The notes under the pieces are model-generated. The model was not told the DNA's origin. It saw only the letters and a list, made by a program, of their open reading frames with translations, and searched no databases. 64,000 nucleotides of DNA from positions 868,001 through 932,000 of the forward strand of contig NZ_JBNAGA010000002.1 of assembly GCF_049800955.1 (NCBI RefSeq), written 5' to 3'. This document shows, one piece after another, positions 17,395 to 25,995 of this stretch. How positions within the stretch are numbered: the first letter of the stretch is position 1; each line of letters begins with the position of its first letter. The position numbers and the translations under genes are program-made. Source of the DNA: JAKVBH01 sp049800955 (GTDB taxonomy: Bacteria > Pseudomonadota > Alphaproteobacteria > Rhodobacterales > Rhodobacteraceae).

Positions 17395-17976
17395 GTGTCC
17401 CACGCAGACGATCACGAAGGCACTCGCAGAGACTTTCTCTACTATGCCACTGCAGGCGCAGGTGCGGTTGCCACGGGCGCCGCAGTTTGGCCGCTCGTAG
17501 ACCAGATGAACCCTTCGGCTGATGTTCTGGCTCTCAGCAGCATCCGCGTTGATGTGGCTGACATCGAAGTCGGTACGCAGATTACGGTTCTCTGGCTGGG
17601 TAAACCGGTTTTCATCCGTCGTCGGACGGAAGAAGAAATCACAGAAGCCCGTGAGGTGGACGTGAGCGCGCTGGTAGACCCAATCGCACGCAATCCGAAC
17701 TTGTCTGGCGATGATGCGCCAGCGACAGATGAAAACCGCTCCATGGCGGATTTCTCGGGCACCAATACGGGTGAATGGCTCGTACAAATGGGTGTTTGCA
17801 CGCATTTTGGTTGCGTTCCGCTCGGTGATGGCGCCGGGGATTACCACGGTTGGTTCTGCCCCTGCCACGGATCGCATTACGACACCTCGGGCCGCATCCG
17901 GAAAGGGCCCGCACCGGAGAATCTTCCTGTGCCACCGGCGCAATTCGTGGACGAAACCACGATCCTTTTGGGTTAA
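17395..17976 (+). CDS. petA: Ubiquinol-cytochrome c reductase iron-sulfur (Rieske) subunit
   Basis: 193-residue Rieske protein of the cytochrome bc1 complex, which passes electrons from ubiquinol to cytochrome c1. The N-terminus carries a twin-arginine motif TRRDFLYYATAGAGAVATG, forming the Tat-targeted membrane anchor at residues 10-30. The 2Fe-2S ligands are in CTHFGCVPL and CPCHGSHYD, each giving one Cys and one His, with the two extra cysteines forming the stabilising disulfide. Translation starts at GTG 17395 after GGAGAG. It is the first gene of petABC, with petB 11 bases downstream. The 184-base gap upstream is the likely promoter region. Confidence 0.96.
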   Translation: MSHADDHEGTRRDFLYYATAGAGAVATGAAVWPLVDQMNPSADVLALSSIRVDVADIEVGTQITVLWLGKPVFIRRRTEEEITEAREVDVSALVDPIARNPNLSGDDAPATDENRSMADFSGTNTGEWLVQMGVCTHFGCVPLGDGAGDYHGWFCPCHGSHYDTSGRIRKGPAPENLPVPPAQFVDETTILLG

Positions 17977-17987
17977 GGAGGCAAAAA

Positions 17988-19334
17988 ATGGCTGGAATTC
18001 CTCACGACCATTACGAACCGCAGTCTTCGGGCGAAAAGTGGCTGCATCGCCGCCTGCCCGTTGTCGGTTTGCTGTACGACACAATCATGATCCCCACACC
18101 GAAGAACCTGAACTGGATGTGGATTTGGGGTATCGTCCTGACGTTCTGTCTCGCGTTGCAAATCATCACCGGGGTGATCCTGGCGATGCATTACACACCG
18201 CATGTGGATTACGCCTTTGCATCCGTTGAGCATATCATGCGCAACGTGAACGGCGGCCACTTCATCCGCTATCTGCACATGAACGGCGCCTCGCTCTTCT
18301 TCGTGGCGGTTTATGCCCATATTTTCCGCGGTCTCTACTACGGTTCCTACAAGGCGCCGCGTGAGGTCACATGGATCATCGGCATGCTGATCTACCTGCT
18401 GATGATGGGCACGGCCTTCATGGGCTACGTGCTGCCATGGGGTCAGATGTCCTTCTGGGGCGCGACCGTGATCACCGGCCTGTTTGGCGCGATCCCGTTC
18501 ATCGGTGAAGGCATCCAGACATGGTTGCTTGGCGGACCTGCGGTGGACAATGCCACGCTGAACCGCTTCTTCTCGCTGCACTATCTGCTGCCCTTCGTGA
18601 TTGCTGGTCTTGTGATCGTGCATATCTGGGCCTTCCACACCACGGGCAACAACAACCCGACCGGTGTTGAAGTGCGCCGCACGTCGAAAGCAGATGCCGA
18701 GAAAGACACGGTGCCGTTCTGGCCCTACTTCGTGATCAAGGATCTTTTCGCTCTGGCGATTATCCTCGCGGTGTTCTTCGCGGTTGTGGGCTTCATGCCG
18801 AACTATCTTGGCCACCCTGACAACTACATCGAGGCAAACGCCCTCGCGACGCCGGCACATATCGTCCCTGAATGGTACTTCCTGCCCTTCTACGCGATCC
18901 TGCGCGCCTTCGACACTGAAGTGTGGCTTGTGATCCTCGTCGACTGGGTGACCTTCGGTATCGTTGATGCGAAGTTCTTCGGCGTGCTTGCGATGTTTGG
19001 CGCGATTGCCGTGATGGCGCTGGCACCCTGGCTGGATACCTCCTCGGTGCGTTCGGGCCGCTATCGCCCCATGTTCAAGTGGTGGTTCTGGCTCTTTGTC
19101 GTGAACTTCGTTGTTCTGACATGGGTTGGTGCGATGCCTGCTGAAGGGATTTACCCCTACATCGCTCTGATTGGCTCCACGTACTGGTTTGCCTACTTCC
19201 TTGTCATCCTCCCGCTTCTGGGCGTCATCGAAAAGCCGCTGACACCACCGGAAACAATCGAGGACGATTTCAACGGTAAAATGGCGGCGTCTGCGGGTGC
19301 ATCTGGTGCCCCAGCACAGCAACCCGCTGAATAA
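17988..19334 (+). CDS. petB: Cytochrome b of the bc1 complex
   Basis: 448-residue integral membrane subunit with eight helices carrying the two b hemes and both quinone sites. Visible marks are the heme-binding histidines in RYLHMNGASLFFVAVYAHIF and SLHYLLPFVIAGLVIVHIW. GYVLPWGQMSFWGATVI is the Qo-site region, and PEWYFLPFYAILRA is the catalytic PEWY motif near residue 295. The start ATG at 17988 follows AAGGAGG with ideal spacing. A Gly/Ala/Pro-rich tail of about 20 residues ends the protein. Between petA and petC, the usual bc1 operon order. Confidence 0.97.
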   Translation: MAGIPHDHYEPQSSGEKWLHRRLPVVGLLYDTIMIPTPKNLNWMWIWGIVLTFCLALQIITGVILAMHYTPHVDYAFASVEHIMRNVNGGHFIRYLHMNGASLFFVAVYAHIFRGLYYGSYKAPREVTWIIGMLIYLLMMGTAFMGYVLPWGQMSFWGATVITGLFGAIPFIGEGIQTWLLGGPAVDNATLNRFFSLHYLLPFVIAGLVIVHIWAFHTTGNNNPTGVEVRRTSKADAEKDTVPFWPYFVIKDLFALAIILAVFFAVVGFMPNYLGHPDNYIEANALATPAHIVPEWYFLPFYAILRAFDTEVWLVILVDWVTFGIVDAKFFGVLAMFGAIAVMALAPWLDTSSVRSGRYRPMFKWWFWLFVVNFVVLTWVGAMPAEGIYPYIALIGSTYWFAYFLVILPLLGVIEKPLTPPETIEDDFNGKMAASAGASGAPAQQPAE

Positions 19335-19349
19335 GAGGACGGGATAATC

Positions 19350-20150
19350 ATGTTAAAGAACCTTACCCTCTCCGTTATTGCAGCACTCGGCCTCACGGCC
19401 GGGGCTGCCTCCGCGGCGGGTGCTTACGATACGCATATCGAGGACTTCGACTTCTCGTTCGAAGGCCCCTTTGGTTCCTATGACCAGATGCAGCTGCAGC
19501 GCGGCTTGCAGGTCTACACGGAAGTCTGCGCGTCCTGCCATGGCCTGCAATACGTGCCGCTGCGGACGCTGGGTGACGCGGGTGGACCGGCACTGCCGGA
19601 AGACCAGGTGCGCGCTTACGCGGAGCAAAACTTCGAGGTCTATGACGAGGTGCTGGAAGACTTCCGTGCTGCTCGCCCCACAGACAACTTTCCTGCCAAC
19701 AACGGCGCCGGAGCCCCTGACCTGTCTATGATGGCCAAGGCACGTGCTGGTTTCCACGGACCATACGGTCTGGGCATCAACCAATTCTTCAAAGGTATGG
19801 GCGGCGCGGAATACATCGCCTCCCTGCTGACCGGGTATACTGGTGAGGAAAAAGAGGAAGCCGGCATCATTCTCTATGAGAACAAGGCCTTCCCCGGTGG
19901 TTGGATTTCTATGGCGCCGCCGCTCTATGGTGATGATGTCGAATATGCCGACGGTCACTCAACGGATTTGCACCATGTCAGTCAAGATGTTGCAGCCTTC
20001 CTGATGTGGACCGCTGAGCCGAAGATGATGGCGCGTAAGGAGGCAGGCTTTGTGGGCTTCCTCTTCCTGACGGTTCTCTCTGTGCTCCTGTACTTGACCA
20101 ACAAGCGCATCTGGGCACCTATCAAAAAGAAAGCCAAGCAAAGCGCGTAA
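19350..20150 (+). CDS. petC: Cytochrome c1
   Basis: 266-residue periplasmic cytochrome anchored by a C-terminal helix. The signal peptide is MLKNLTLSVIAALGLTAGAASA. The heme c attachment site CASCHGL is near residue 57, and the methionine ligand region APDLSMMAKARAG is near 125. The C-terminal anchor is GFLFLTVLSVLLYLTNKRIW. It accepts electrons from the Rieske centre and passes them to soluble or membrane cytochrome c. It starts 15 bases after petB, with an AGAGGACGGG sequence upstream. A strong hairpin at 20179-20210 ends the operon. Confidence 0.97.
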   Translation: MLKNLTLSVIAALGLTAGAASAAGAYDTHIEDFDFSFEGPFGSYDQMQLQRGLQVYTEVCASCHGLQYVPLRTLGDAGGPALPEDQVRAYAEQNFEVYDEVLEDFRAARPTDNFPANNGAGAPDLSMMAKARAGFHGPYGLGINQFFKGMGGAEYIASLLTGYTGEEKEEAGIILYENKAFPGGWISMAPPLYGDDVEYADGHSTDLHHVSQDVAAFLMWTAEPKMMARKEAGFVGFLFLTVLSVLLYLTNKRIWAPIKKKAKQSA

Positions 20151-20178
20151 TGCGCTGAGCGATGCTTTGTAGAATTGG

Positions 20179-20210
20179 AACGCTCCGCACGGAAATCCGT
20201 GCGGGGCGTT
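20179..20210. terminator. Bidirectional terminator between petC and thiQ
   Basis: A 14-base perfect stem (AACGCTCCGCACGG, loop AAAT, then CCGTGCGGGGCGTT with one G-T pair) sits between the convergent petABC and thiBPQ operons. The flanks are modestly T-rich on the plus strand and A-rich on the other side, so it can serve both directions. Confidence 0.7.
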
Positions 20211-20236
20211 TGCGTTTCCGGGTTCGCTCTGGGACC

Positions 20237-20935
20237 TCAGGACGGCGCCTGCCCGAGATATTCCGCGAGATCAGGGGGTGGGTTTGAGAGTAGGTCTTTC
20301 GTTGGCTTGGGTTCTGACAGCACGCCGCGCGAGACAACGCTCGTCTGATGCGCAATGCGTGCTGCATCTGCTGGATCATGTGTGACCATCAGGCAGGTGA
20401 GGTCCTGTTGCGCCGCGATGTGTGCAACGAGGTCAAGCATGTCTTTCTTCAGCGCCGGACCCAGCGCCGCAAATGGCTCATCAAGCAAAAGAACAGGCCT
20501 GTTTTGCAGCAGCACACGGGCCAATGCGACGCGGCTTTGCTGACCGCCAGATAGCTCACGCGGCTTGCGCTTCTCCAGGCCATTGAGGGCGACTTTCGAC
20601 AAAGCGGCACTGATTTGATCAAGGTGGTGACTGGTTGGGCGCTTGGGCGTCAGGGCCAGCGCAAGATTTTCCGTAACGGTCAGATGTGGAAACAGGTTGT
20701 TATCCTGAAACAGCATCGCAACTGGACGCCGCGCTGGGGATAGGCGCAAGAGAGAAATTCCGTGCCAGGTTATGTCGCCTGAAAATGGTGTCAGGAAACC
20801 TGCAATCGCACTCAAAACAGTTGATTTTCCGGCCCCTGACGGGCCGAGTATGGCTGTTACGCCGGGACCAAACTGAACGTCGGCTGCGAGGGAAAAGCTG
20901 CCCTGTTTGAGTGTGATGTTTTCAAGCTTCAACAC
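20237..20935 (-). CDS. thiQ: Thiamine ABC transporter ATP-binding protein
   Basis: 232-residue ABC ATPase that powers uptake of thiamine and its phosphates with ThiP and ThiB. Walker A is GPSGAGKST near residue 32, the signature LSGGQQSRVALAR near 123, Walker B VLLLDEPF and the switch histidine in VTHDPADAARIA. I chose GTG 20935 because GGAGGG lies seven bases upstream. An ATG at 20956 would be seven codons longer with a weak ribosome site. Either way the start overlaps the end of thiP (14 or 35 bases), so the two are translationally coupled. Confidence 0.9.
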   Translation of the reverse strand: MLKLENITLKQGSFSLAADVQFGPGVTAILGPSGAGKSTVLSAIAGFLTPFSGDITWHGISLLRLSPARRPVAMLFQDNNLFPHLTVTENLALALTPKRPTSHHLDQISAALSKVALNGLEKRKPRELSGGQQSRVALARVLLQNRPVLLLDEPFAALGPALKKDMLDLVAHIAAQQDLTCLMVTHDPADAARIAHQTSVVSRGVLSEPKPTKDLLSNPPPDLAEYLGQAPS

Positions 20936-22418
20936 CGGCGCGCCCTCCGCGATCAAACACCCAAAACAGAAGCAGGCTCAGCGCAAGAAGCAGCAAGGCC
21001 GCACCTTGTGCCGCTTCCATCTGGTAGCTTCCCATCAACCGATAGATCTGGAGTGGAAGCGTCGCGCTGTCGCCATCGGCGAAAAGCGTGATTACCCCAA
21101 GATCGCCCATGGACAGGGCTGCTGTGAGGCCGGCCGCAAAGCCCAAGGGGCGACGCAGCCGCGGCAGGTAGATGATACGCCAACGCGCATAGACCGAAAG
21201 CCCCAAGGCGTCGGCCAAACGTCCGAAGTCGGCCCGGGCCGCATCGACTTCCGGTTTCAGGATGCGCAACGCGAAGGGCAGCGCCATCAGCACGTTGACA
21301 AGCATGGTGACGGGTAGGGCCACGTCGCCTGGGCGGACATATGGCCGAAGCAACAGAAACAGCCCGGTGCCTAAGACAAGTCCGGAGACTGATATTCCGA
21401 GAAGCGACGCCATTTCGCCTGCGCGGCTGACCAGCGCCAAAGCGAAGCAAATTGTCAAAGCTGTCGCGCCTAGCGCAAGCACTACAGACCGAAGCGTGGC
21501 GTCCCAAACTGACGAAGGCAGGAGCGCGAGCCCGGGCGCGCCGGAGAGGACCACTGCGGCAAGGGGGAGGAGCAGAAAGGCAGATGCCAGCGCGATCCAG
21601 ATCGCATCGACCCCGGCGTGCCCGTCCCATCGCTGCACCACGCGATCAAAACCGGCGCCGAAGCCTTCGGTCCGCGCAAGCCGGAGTGCCAGCGCCCCTG
21701 CCGTGAGGCCCAGCCCGAGCTGCACCATTGCCAGCGTTGCCGCGCGAGAGAGGTCAAAATCGAATTTGAAGGCTTGATAGATTGCGAGCTCTACCGTCGT
21801 TGCCCGGGGGCCGCCGCCCAGCGTCAGCGCGACAGCGAAAGACCCGGTGCATATCACAAAAATGATCGCAAACGCCCCCGGACAGACTTGCCACAGCATG
21901 GGGCGCTCCAACACACGCCCAACGGGCGCGCCGAGGCTTGCGGCCACGTGAAGACGTTCGGCTGGAATGGCCAGCCATCCCTGCAAGATCATGCGGACGG
22001 CCAACGGCAGGTTGAAGAAAACATGCGCAAGGATGACGCCATGGTAGCCGTAGATATCAATGCGCGGCGCACCAACCGCACCCAAAATGGCGTTTACCCA
22101 ACCATTGCCTCCAAAAACCGCCAGAAGCCCAAGGATGGCCACGATGACCGGGAGAATAAAGGGGGCGCCCATGATCGAGATCAAGAGGCCACGCCCGGGA
22201 AAATGACGCCGGGCGAGGGCGCGGGCCACAGGGATGGCGAAGCAGACAGACAGGGCCGCAGACAGAGCGGCTTGCCATATCGTGAAGCGCAGCGCTGCCC
22301 AATCACCCACGGTCAGGGCGGCAAGACTGCCGCCCGTATGCAGAACCTTCGCCACGGGGCCAATGACCAGCCCCGCAACGATCAGCGCTGCGATTATTGC
22401 GAGAGCGCGCTGCGCCAT
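20922..22418 (-). CDS. thiP: Thiamine ABC transporter permease
   Basis: 498-residue two-domain permease. Two fused copies of the binding-protein-dependent transport inner-membrane domain make about twelve membrane helices. Each half has an EAA-type cytoplasmic loop: AAGASLGAPVGRVLERPML-like in the first half and ADALGLSVYARWRIIYLPRL in the second. This fused two-half arrangement is characteristic of ThiP (SfuB type). It overlaps the end of thiB by 25 bases and the start of thiQ, giving a tight thiBPQ operon under the TPP riboswitch. Confidence 0.92.
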   Translation of the reverse strand: MAQRALAIIAALIVAGLVIGPVAKVLHTGGSLAALTVGDWAALRFTIWQAALSAALSVCFAIPVARALARRHFPGRGLLISIMGAPFILPVIVAILGLLAVFGGNGWVNAILGAVGAPRIDIYGYHGVILAHVFFNLPLAVRMILQGWLAIPAERLHVAASLGAPVGRVLERPMLWQVCPGAFAIIFVICTGSFAVALTLGGGPRATTVELAIYQAFKFDFDLSRAATLAMVQLGLGLTAGALALRLARTEGFGAGFDRVVQRWDGHAGVDAIWIALASAFLLLPLAAVVLSGAPGLALLPSSVWDATLRSVVLALGATALTICFALALVSRAGEMASLLGISVSGLVLGTGLFLLLRPYVRPGDVALPVTMLVNVLMALPFALRILKPEVDAARADFGRLADALGLSVYARWRIIYLPRLRRPLGFAAGLTAALSMGDLGVITLFADGDSATLPLQIYRLMGSYQMEAAQGAALLLLALSLLLFWVFDRGGRAGVEA

Positions 22419-23374
22419 GCCTCGATCGCCTCATCACGAAGCGCTGCCGCTTCGTCCTCGGTGTAGAACAAGACCTTGTCTGGCAAGGGCAGGGTTTGGA
22501 ACCCTTCCGGCCATTTGTCTTGCGGCAGGGCCGCGGGGAGAGACCAGTTCGACGTCGGGATCATGGACTGGAATTCTTCCGTCAGGATGAAGGCCATGAA
22601 CTGATCGGCGAGTTCGGAATTGTCCGTGCCCTTGAGCTTGGCGGCCAGCTCGACCATGAAGTAGTGGCCTTCAGGGAAAATCGCGGCGGATTTCGTCAGG
22701 TCTTCCTCTGCGATTATGTGGTAGGCGGGGGACGTGGTGTAGCTGAGGACCATGTCGGCCTCACCATCTGTGAAAAGGCCATAACTCTCGGACCAGCCTT
22801 TGGTCACCGTCACGATCTTGGGTGCCAGCTTCGCCCAGGCCGCTTCCGCGTCGTCGCCATAAACAGCCTTGACCCACAGCACGAGGGCAAGCCCGGAAAT
22901 CGAACTACGCGGATCCTGAATGACGAGCCGGAGATCATCCGGCGCTTCAAGCAAATCTGCAAAAGAGCTTGGCGGCTCGGACACCAGCGTGTTGTTGTAG
23001 ATGAAAGCCGTATGCCCGTAGTTGAAGGGCAGGAACGTGTCGTCTGACCAATCCAGAGGAAGCGTCAGGGAAGAGGTGTCGAGGCCATGCGGCGCAAAGA
23101 GGCCACTCTCGCGGGCCCGTTTGGTCACATCGGTGTTGAAGCCAATGGCGACATCAGCCTCCGTTTGCGGCCCTTCAAGCAGCAGGCGGGGCAGAAGTTC
23201 GCCCGTTTTGTAAACGAGATCACAGCCGCACCGTGCCTCAAAGGCGGCCTCGATGCCGGGGCCAGGGCCCCATTCAGAGGCGAAGTAATCGGGTGCGTAG
23301 ACAGTGAGAACGGGGGTCTCCGCGAAGCTTTGCGTCGCAAGAAACAGTCCCGCAACGAGGGGAAGGGCCTTCAT
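22394..23374 (-). CDS. thiB: Thiamine-binding periplasmic protein
   Basis: 326-residue solute-binding protein that captures thiamine, TMP or TPP in the periplasm for ThiPQ. Residues 1-18 (MKALPLVAGLFLATQSFA) are a signal peptide. The mature part opens with LTVYAPDYFASEWGPG, matching the ThiB start (YTYDSFxSEWGPG-like). GWSESYGLFTDGEADMVLSYTTSPAYH is another family segment. The ATG at 23374 follows GGAG. It is the first gene of the operon and lies 55 bases downstream of the TPP aptamer. Confidence 0.93.
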   Translation of the reverse strand: MKALPLVAGLFLATQSFAETPVLTVYAPDYFASEWGPGPGIEAAFEARCGCDLVYKTGELLPRLLLEGPQTEADVAIGFNTDVTKRARESGLFAPHGLDTSSLTLPLDWSDDTFLPFNYGHTAFIYNNTLVSEPPSSFADLLEAPDDLRLVIQDPRSSISGLALVLWVKAVYGDDAEAAWAKLAPKIVTVTKGWSESYGLFTDGEADMVLSYTTSPAYHIIAEEDLTKSAAIFPEGHYFMVELAAKLKGTDNSELADQFMAFILTEEFQSMIPTSNWSLPAALPQDKWPEGFQTLPLPDKVLFYTEDEAAALRDEAIEAWRSALSQ

Positions 23375-23429
23375 GAGGGCAACTCCATCATTGGGGGCGG
23401 GGGTGTTGGGGGGCGCTTTGATGCGCCGA

Positions 23430-23531
23430 CCTTCCCTCCGCCGGTTCTAGCCGGTTCAGGTTCTACGGGTTCGCTTGCGCATCTCAGCTTTGCTTGGGTC
23501 AATCAGACCGTGAGCAAAGCACCCCGAGGTA
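23430..23531 (-). promoter_or_regulatory. TPP (thi-box) riboswitch controlling thiBPQ
   Basis: On the minus strand the leader reads CTCGGGGTGC near its 5' end, then the highly conserved GCTGAGAT (J2/3 pyrimidine-sensor region). ACCCGTAGAACCTGAACCGG follows, and CTAGAACCGGCGGAGGGA closes the aptamer. Those elements match the THI-box aptamer that binds thiamine pyrophosphate. A GGCGC/GCGCC hairpin (23412-23427) follows, then a C-rich stretch before the thiB ribosome site. Thiamine sufficiency is expected to shut off the importer. Precise aptamer ends are estimated from conserved boxes. Confidence 0.95.
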
Positions 23532-23626
23532 TCTTCAGACGTAGACCGATCTCCTGACCGCATCAAGGACAAACCGCTTGAGGCTCTGTGGCCACGCGAT
23601 TATCTCAGACGGAAAGGAGCCAACCC

Positions 23627-24730
23627 ATGTCGTTCAACACTTTTGGCCATATCTTCCGCGTGACCACTTGGGGCGAAAGCCACGGGCCGGCTTTGGGCGC
23701 AACGGTAGACGGCTGCCCGCCCGGCATCGAGATTGATGCGGGCTTTCTCCAGCATTGGCTCGACAAGCGCAAACCAGGCCAGAACAAGAACACGACCCAG
23801 CGCAAGGAGCCCGATGCGGTCGAGATCCTCTCAGGTGTTTTTGAGGGCAAATCCACGGGGCACCCCATCCAGCTTCTGATCCGCAATACCGATCAGCGCT
23901 CCAAGGATTATGGTGATATCGTCGAAAAGTTCCGGCCCGGCCATGCAGATATCACCTACTGGCAGAAATACGGCATTCGCGACTATCGCGGCGGCGGGCG
24001 CTCTTCGGCCCGCGAGACAGCCGCACGTGTGGCGGCGGGGGGTATTGCCCGGGCCGCGCTGGCACAGCTTGCGCCCGATCTCAGCATTACGGGTTACATG
24101 ACACAAATGGGCGAGAAGCACATCGATCGCGCCCGGTTTGACTGGGATGAGATTGCCCGAAATGACTTCTGGATCCCCGATGCGGCGGCTGTATCGGAGT
24201 GGGAGGCGTATCTGACCCATCTGCGCAAGGATGCGCATAATTCTGTGGGCGCTGTCATTGAAGTTGTGGCGCAAGGTGCGCCCGCTGGTCTGGGCGCGCC
24301 GATTTACGGCAAGCTCGACACGGATCTTGCCGCTGCCATGATGAGCATCAACGCGGTCAAAGGTGTTGAGATTGGTGAGGGTATGGCAGCTGCGGGGCTC
24401 ACCGGAACCGAGAACGCGGATGAGATCACCATGGGGCCGGATGGGCCTGTCTACAATTCCAATCATGCTGGTGGCATTCTGGGCGGTATCTCAACAGGGC
24501 AGGATATCGTGGTGCGCTTCGCGGTGAAGCCGACCTCATCCATCCTGTCGACCAGAAAGACGATCACCAAAGCGGGCGAGGACACCGAGATCATCACCAA
24601 GGGCCGCCATGACCCTTGTGTTGGTATCCGCGCTGTTCCGGTTGGGGAGGCGATGATGGCCTGTGTGATCCTAGATCACATGTTGCTCCACCGGGGGCAT
24701 GTCGGTGAGAACCAGGGCCGGATCGGATGA
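23627..24730 (+). CDS. aroC: Chorismate synthase
   Basis: 367-residue FMN-dependent enzyme of the shikimate pathway, converting 5-enolpyruvylshikimate-3-phosphate to chorismate. Family signatures are GESHGPALGATVDGCPPG near residue 15, DYRGGGRSSARETAARVAAG (about 120-139) and the late GRHDPCVGIRAVPVGEAM. The ATG at 23627 follows AAGGAG at ideal spacing. An upstream in-frame codon (23588) has no such site. It is divergent from the thiamine operon, so the TPP riboswitch leader and the aroC promoter share the intergenic region. A hairpin terminator follows. Confidence 0.97.
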   Translation: MSFNTFGHIFRVTTWGESHGPALGATVDGCPPGIEIDAGFLQHWLDKRKPGQNKNTTQRKEPDAVEILSGVFEGKSTGHPIQLLIRNTDQRSKDYGDIVEKFRPGHADITYWQKYGIRDYRGGGRSSARETAARVAAGGIARAALAQLAPDLSITGYMTQMGEKHIDRARFDWDEIARNDFWIPDAAAVSEWEAYLTHLRKDAHNSVGAVIEVVAQGAPAGLGAPIYGKLDTDLAAAMMSINAVKGVEIGEGMAAAGLTGTENADEITMGPDGPVYNSNHAGGILGGISTGQDIVVRFAVKPTSSILSTRKTITKAGEDTEIITKGRHDPCVGIRAVPVGEAMMACVILDHMLLHRGHVGENQGRIG

Positions 24731-24739
24731 TGTTCCGAG

Positions 24740-24766
24740 GCGCACCCCTGAAGCGGGGTGCGCTTT
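24740..24766. terminator. Terminator between convergent aroC and thioredoxin genes
   Basis: The perfect 9-base stem GCGCACCCC / GGGGTGCGC with a six-base loop (24740-24763) is followed by TTT on the plus strand. It lies 10 bases past the aroC stop and 24 bases from the end of the convergent thioredoxin gene. Confidence 0.65.
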
Positions 24767-24786
24767 GATCATGAGTGCCTTTGGGT

Positions 24787-25206
24787 TCAGGCGCTGGCCG
24801 CGTTCAGGGCGGTATCCATCAGGGACTTGATCCGTTCCTTGCGCGTTTCCGCGACGATCCGGCCAAGCTCTTCATCGCCTTTCATGACAACCAGTGTCGA
24901 CCGCCGCGGGATCTTGAGCCGCTTGGCCATTTCGCTGCTGCCATAGGTGTCCCAATCCACATTGATAAAGGTAATGCGCTCGCCATAGGCGGCGTTTTCC
25001 TTCTTCAGCGCTTCAATGGCACGACCCTGCGCCCGGCATGTGCCACACCAGCTTGCCTTGAAATCGAGCAGAACGGTGTCGCCCGCGTCGAGCCGCTCTT
25101 TCAGAAGGCCGGGGCGATAGTCCAGTGCGGCAGCTGACGCAACTTGCGGAAGGGTCATTGCCGCAGCGCCAGCGCTGGCGGTGATCATGAATGTTCTACG
25201 GTCCAT
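24787..25206 (-). CDS. Exported thioredoxin-family protein
   Basis: 139-residue thioredoxin-fold protein with an N-terminal leader MDRRTFMITASAGAAAMTLP, containing an RR pair like a Tat or Sec signal. The redox motif is KASWCGTCRAQ (Cys-Gly-Thr-Cys, about residues 53-56), and the cis-proline is in KIPRRSTLV. Once exported it would reduce or oxidise periplasmic disulfides. It lies 18 bases downstream of a CcdA-type electron donor gene in the same direction, so the two probably form a dedicated periplasmic reductant pathway. Targets are unknown. Confidence 0.83.
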   Translation of the reverse strand: MDRRTFMITASAGAAAMTLPQVASAAALDYRPGLLKERLDAGDTVLLDFKASWCGTCRAQGRAIEALKKENAAYGERITFINVDWDTYGSSEMAKRLKIPRRSTLVVMKGDEELGRIVAETRKERIKSLMDTALNAASA

Positions 25207-25224
25207 CAGGTCCTCTTTGGTTGG

Positions 25225-25938
25225 TTATATGGAAACGGATAAATCGACGAGCCAGGGCGGCAGGTTATCCAACGCCCAGATTTCGATCACGTGATGCAAG
25301 CCAAAGTAGAGCGAGAGGCCCACGACGACAAAGGTGACGCCCAGCAATGGGCGGGACGCGTTTGCGATGCGCTGGAATGCCTCGCGGTTGCGTTGCAAAA
25401 TGCCCTTCGCACCATAGCCCAGAGCGAGGATCAGGGTCGCGACGCCGGCCGCGAAAAAGGCCATGATACTGCCCGCGCGTAGCAGGCTTTCGCCTTGGGA
25501 TGCCAAGGCTATGGCACTGCCCAGCGTCGGCCCGATGCAGGGCGACCAAACCGCGCCAAGCAAGGCGCCCCCTGCCAATTGCCCCGCGGGTGACGTGCCC
25601 TCCATGCGGGACATGGTGCTGTCTGCGCTGGCGGCGACACCTGCTGTGGCCGTTGAAAAAGCCGTTGACAGTTTGGGAACCAGCAGGATCGCTCCGAACG
25701 CGATCATCACGAGCGCACCGGCGCGAGCAAGGCTATCTGCGTCCAGACCAATCAAATGCCCGAAGGCGGTGACGCTCAGGCCCAGTACGACAAAGCTCGC
25801 GGCCATCCCTAGCGCCAGATAGGCGGGGCCCCCACGTCCCGCTTGTGCGGCAGAGGCCAGCACGATGGGCAAGACGGGGACAACGCAGGGATTGATCAGC
25901 GTGAGCAAACCGGCGGCATAGGCGAGCAAAAATTCCAT
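25225..25938 (-). CDS. CcdA/DsbD-type membrane thiol electron carrier
   Basis: 237-residue membrane protein of the CcdA (cytochrome c biogenesis/DsbD-beta) family, with six helices that shuttle electrons from cytosolic thioredoxin to the periplasm. The two key membrane cysteines appear as LINPCVVPVLP (about residue 18) and GAVWSPCIGPTLGSA (about 130). It is upstream of, and likely co-transcribed with, the periplasmic thioredoxin-fold gene. It may support that partner rather than cytochrome c maturation proper, since no ccm gene is near. Confidence 0.88.
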   Translation of the reverse strand: MEFLLAYAAGLLTLINPCVVPVLPIVLASAAQAGRGGPAYLALGMAASFVVLGLSVTAFGHLIGLDADSLARAGALVMIAFGAILLVPKLSTAFSTATAGVAASADSTMSRMEGTSPAGQLAGGALLGAVWSPCIGPTLGSAIALASQGESLLRAGSIMAFFAAGVATLILALGYGAKGILQRNREAFQRIANASRPLLGVTFVVVGLSLYFGLHHVIEIWALDNLPPWLVDLSVSI

Positions 25939-25995
25939 GCGGGCAAACTGTCGCAGGGCTTTTGAAATGTCACATGAAATCCGCGTGAGCCCGCG

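Noticed and set aside
17973..19322. Long antisense frame across cytochrome b (449 codons)
   Set aside because: His/Asp-rich shadow of the petB helices. It has no recognisable domain and petB is certain.
23391..23416. G-quadruplex on the plus strand upstream of thiB
   Set aside because: Only three G runs of length three or more are close together, so a canonical four-run quadruplex is not formed. The C-rich RNA is the more relevant reading.
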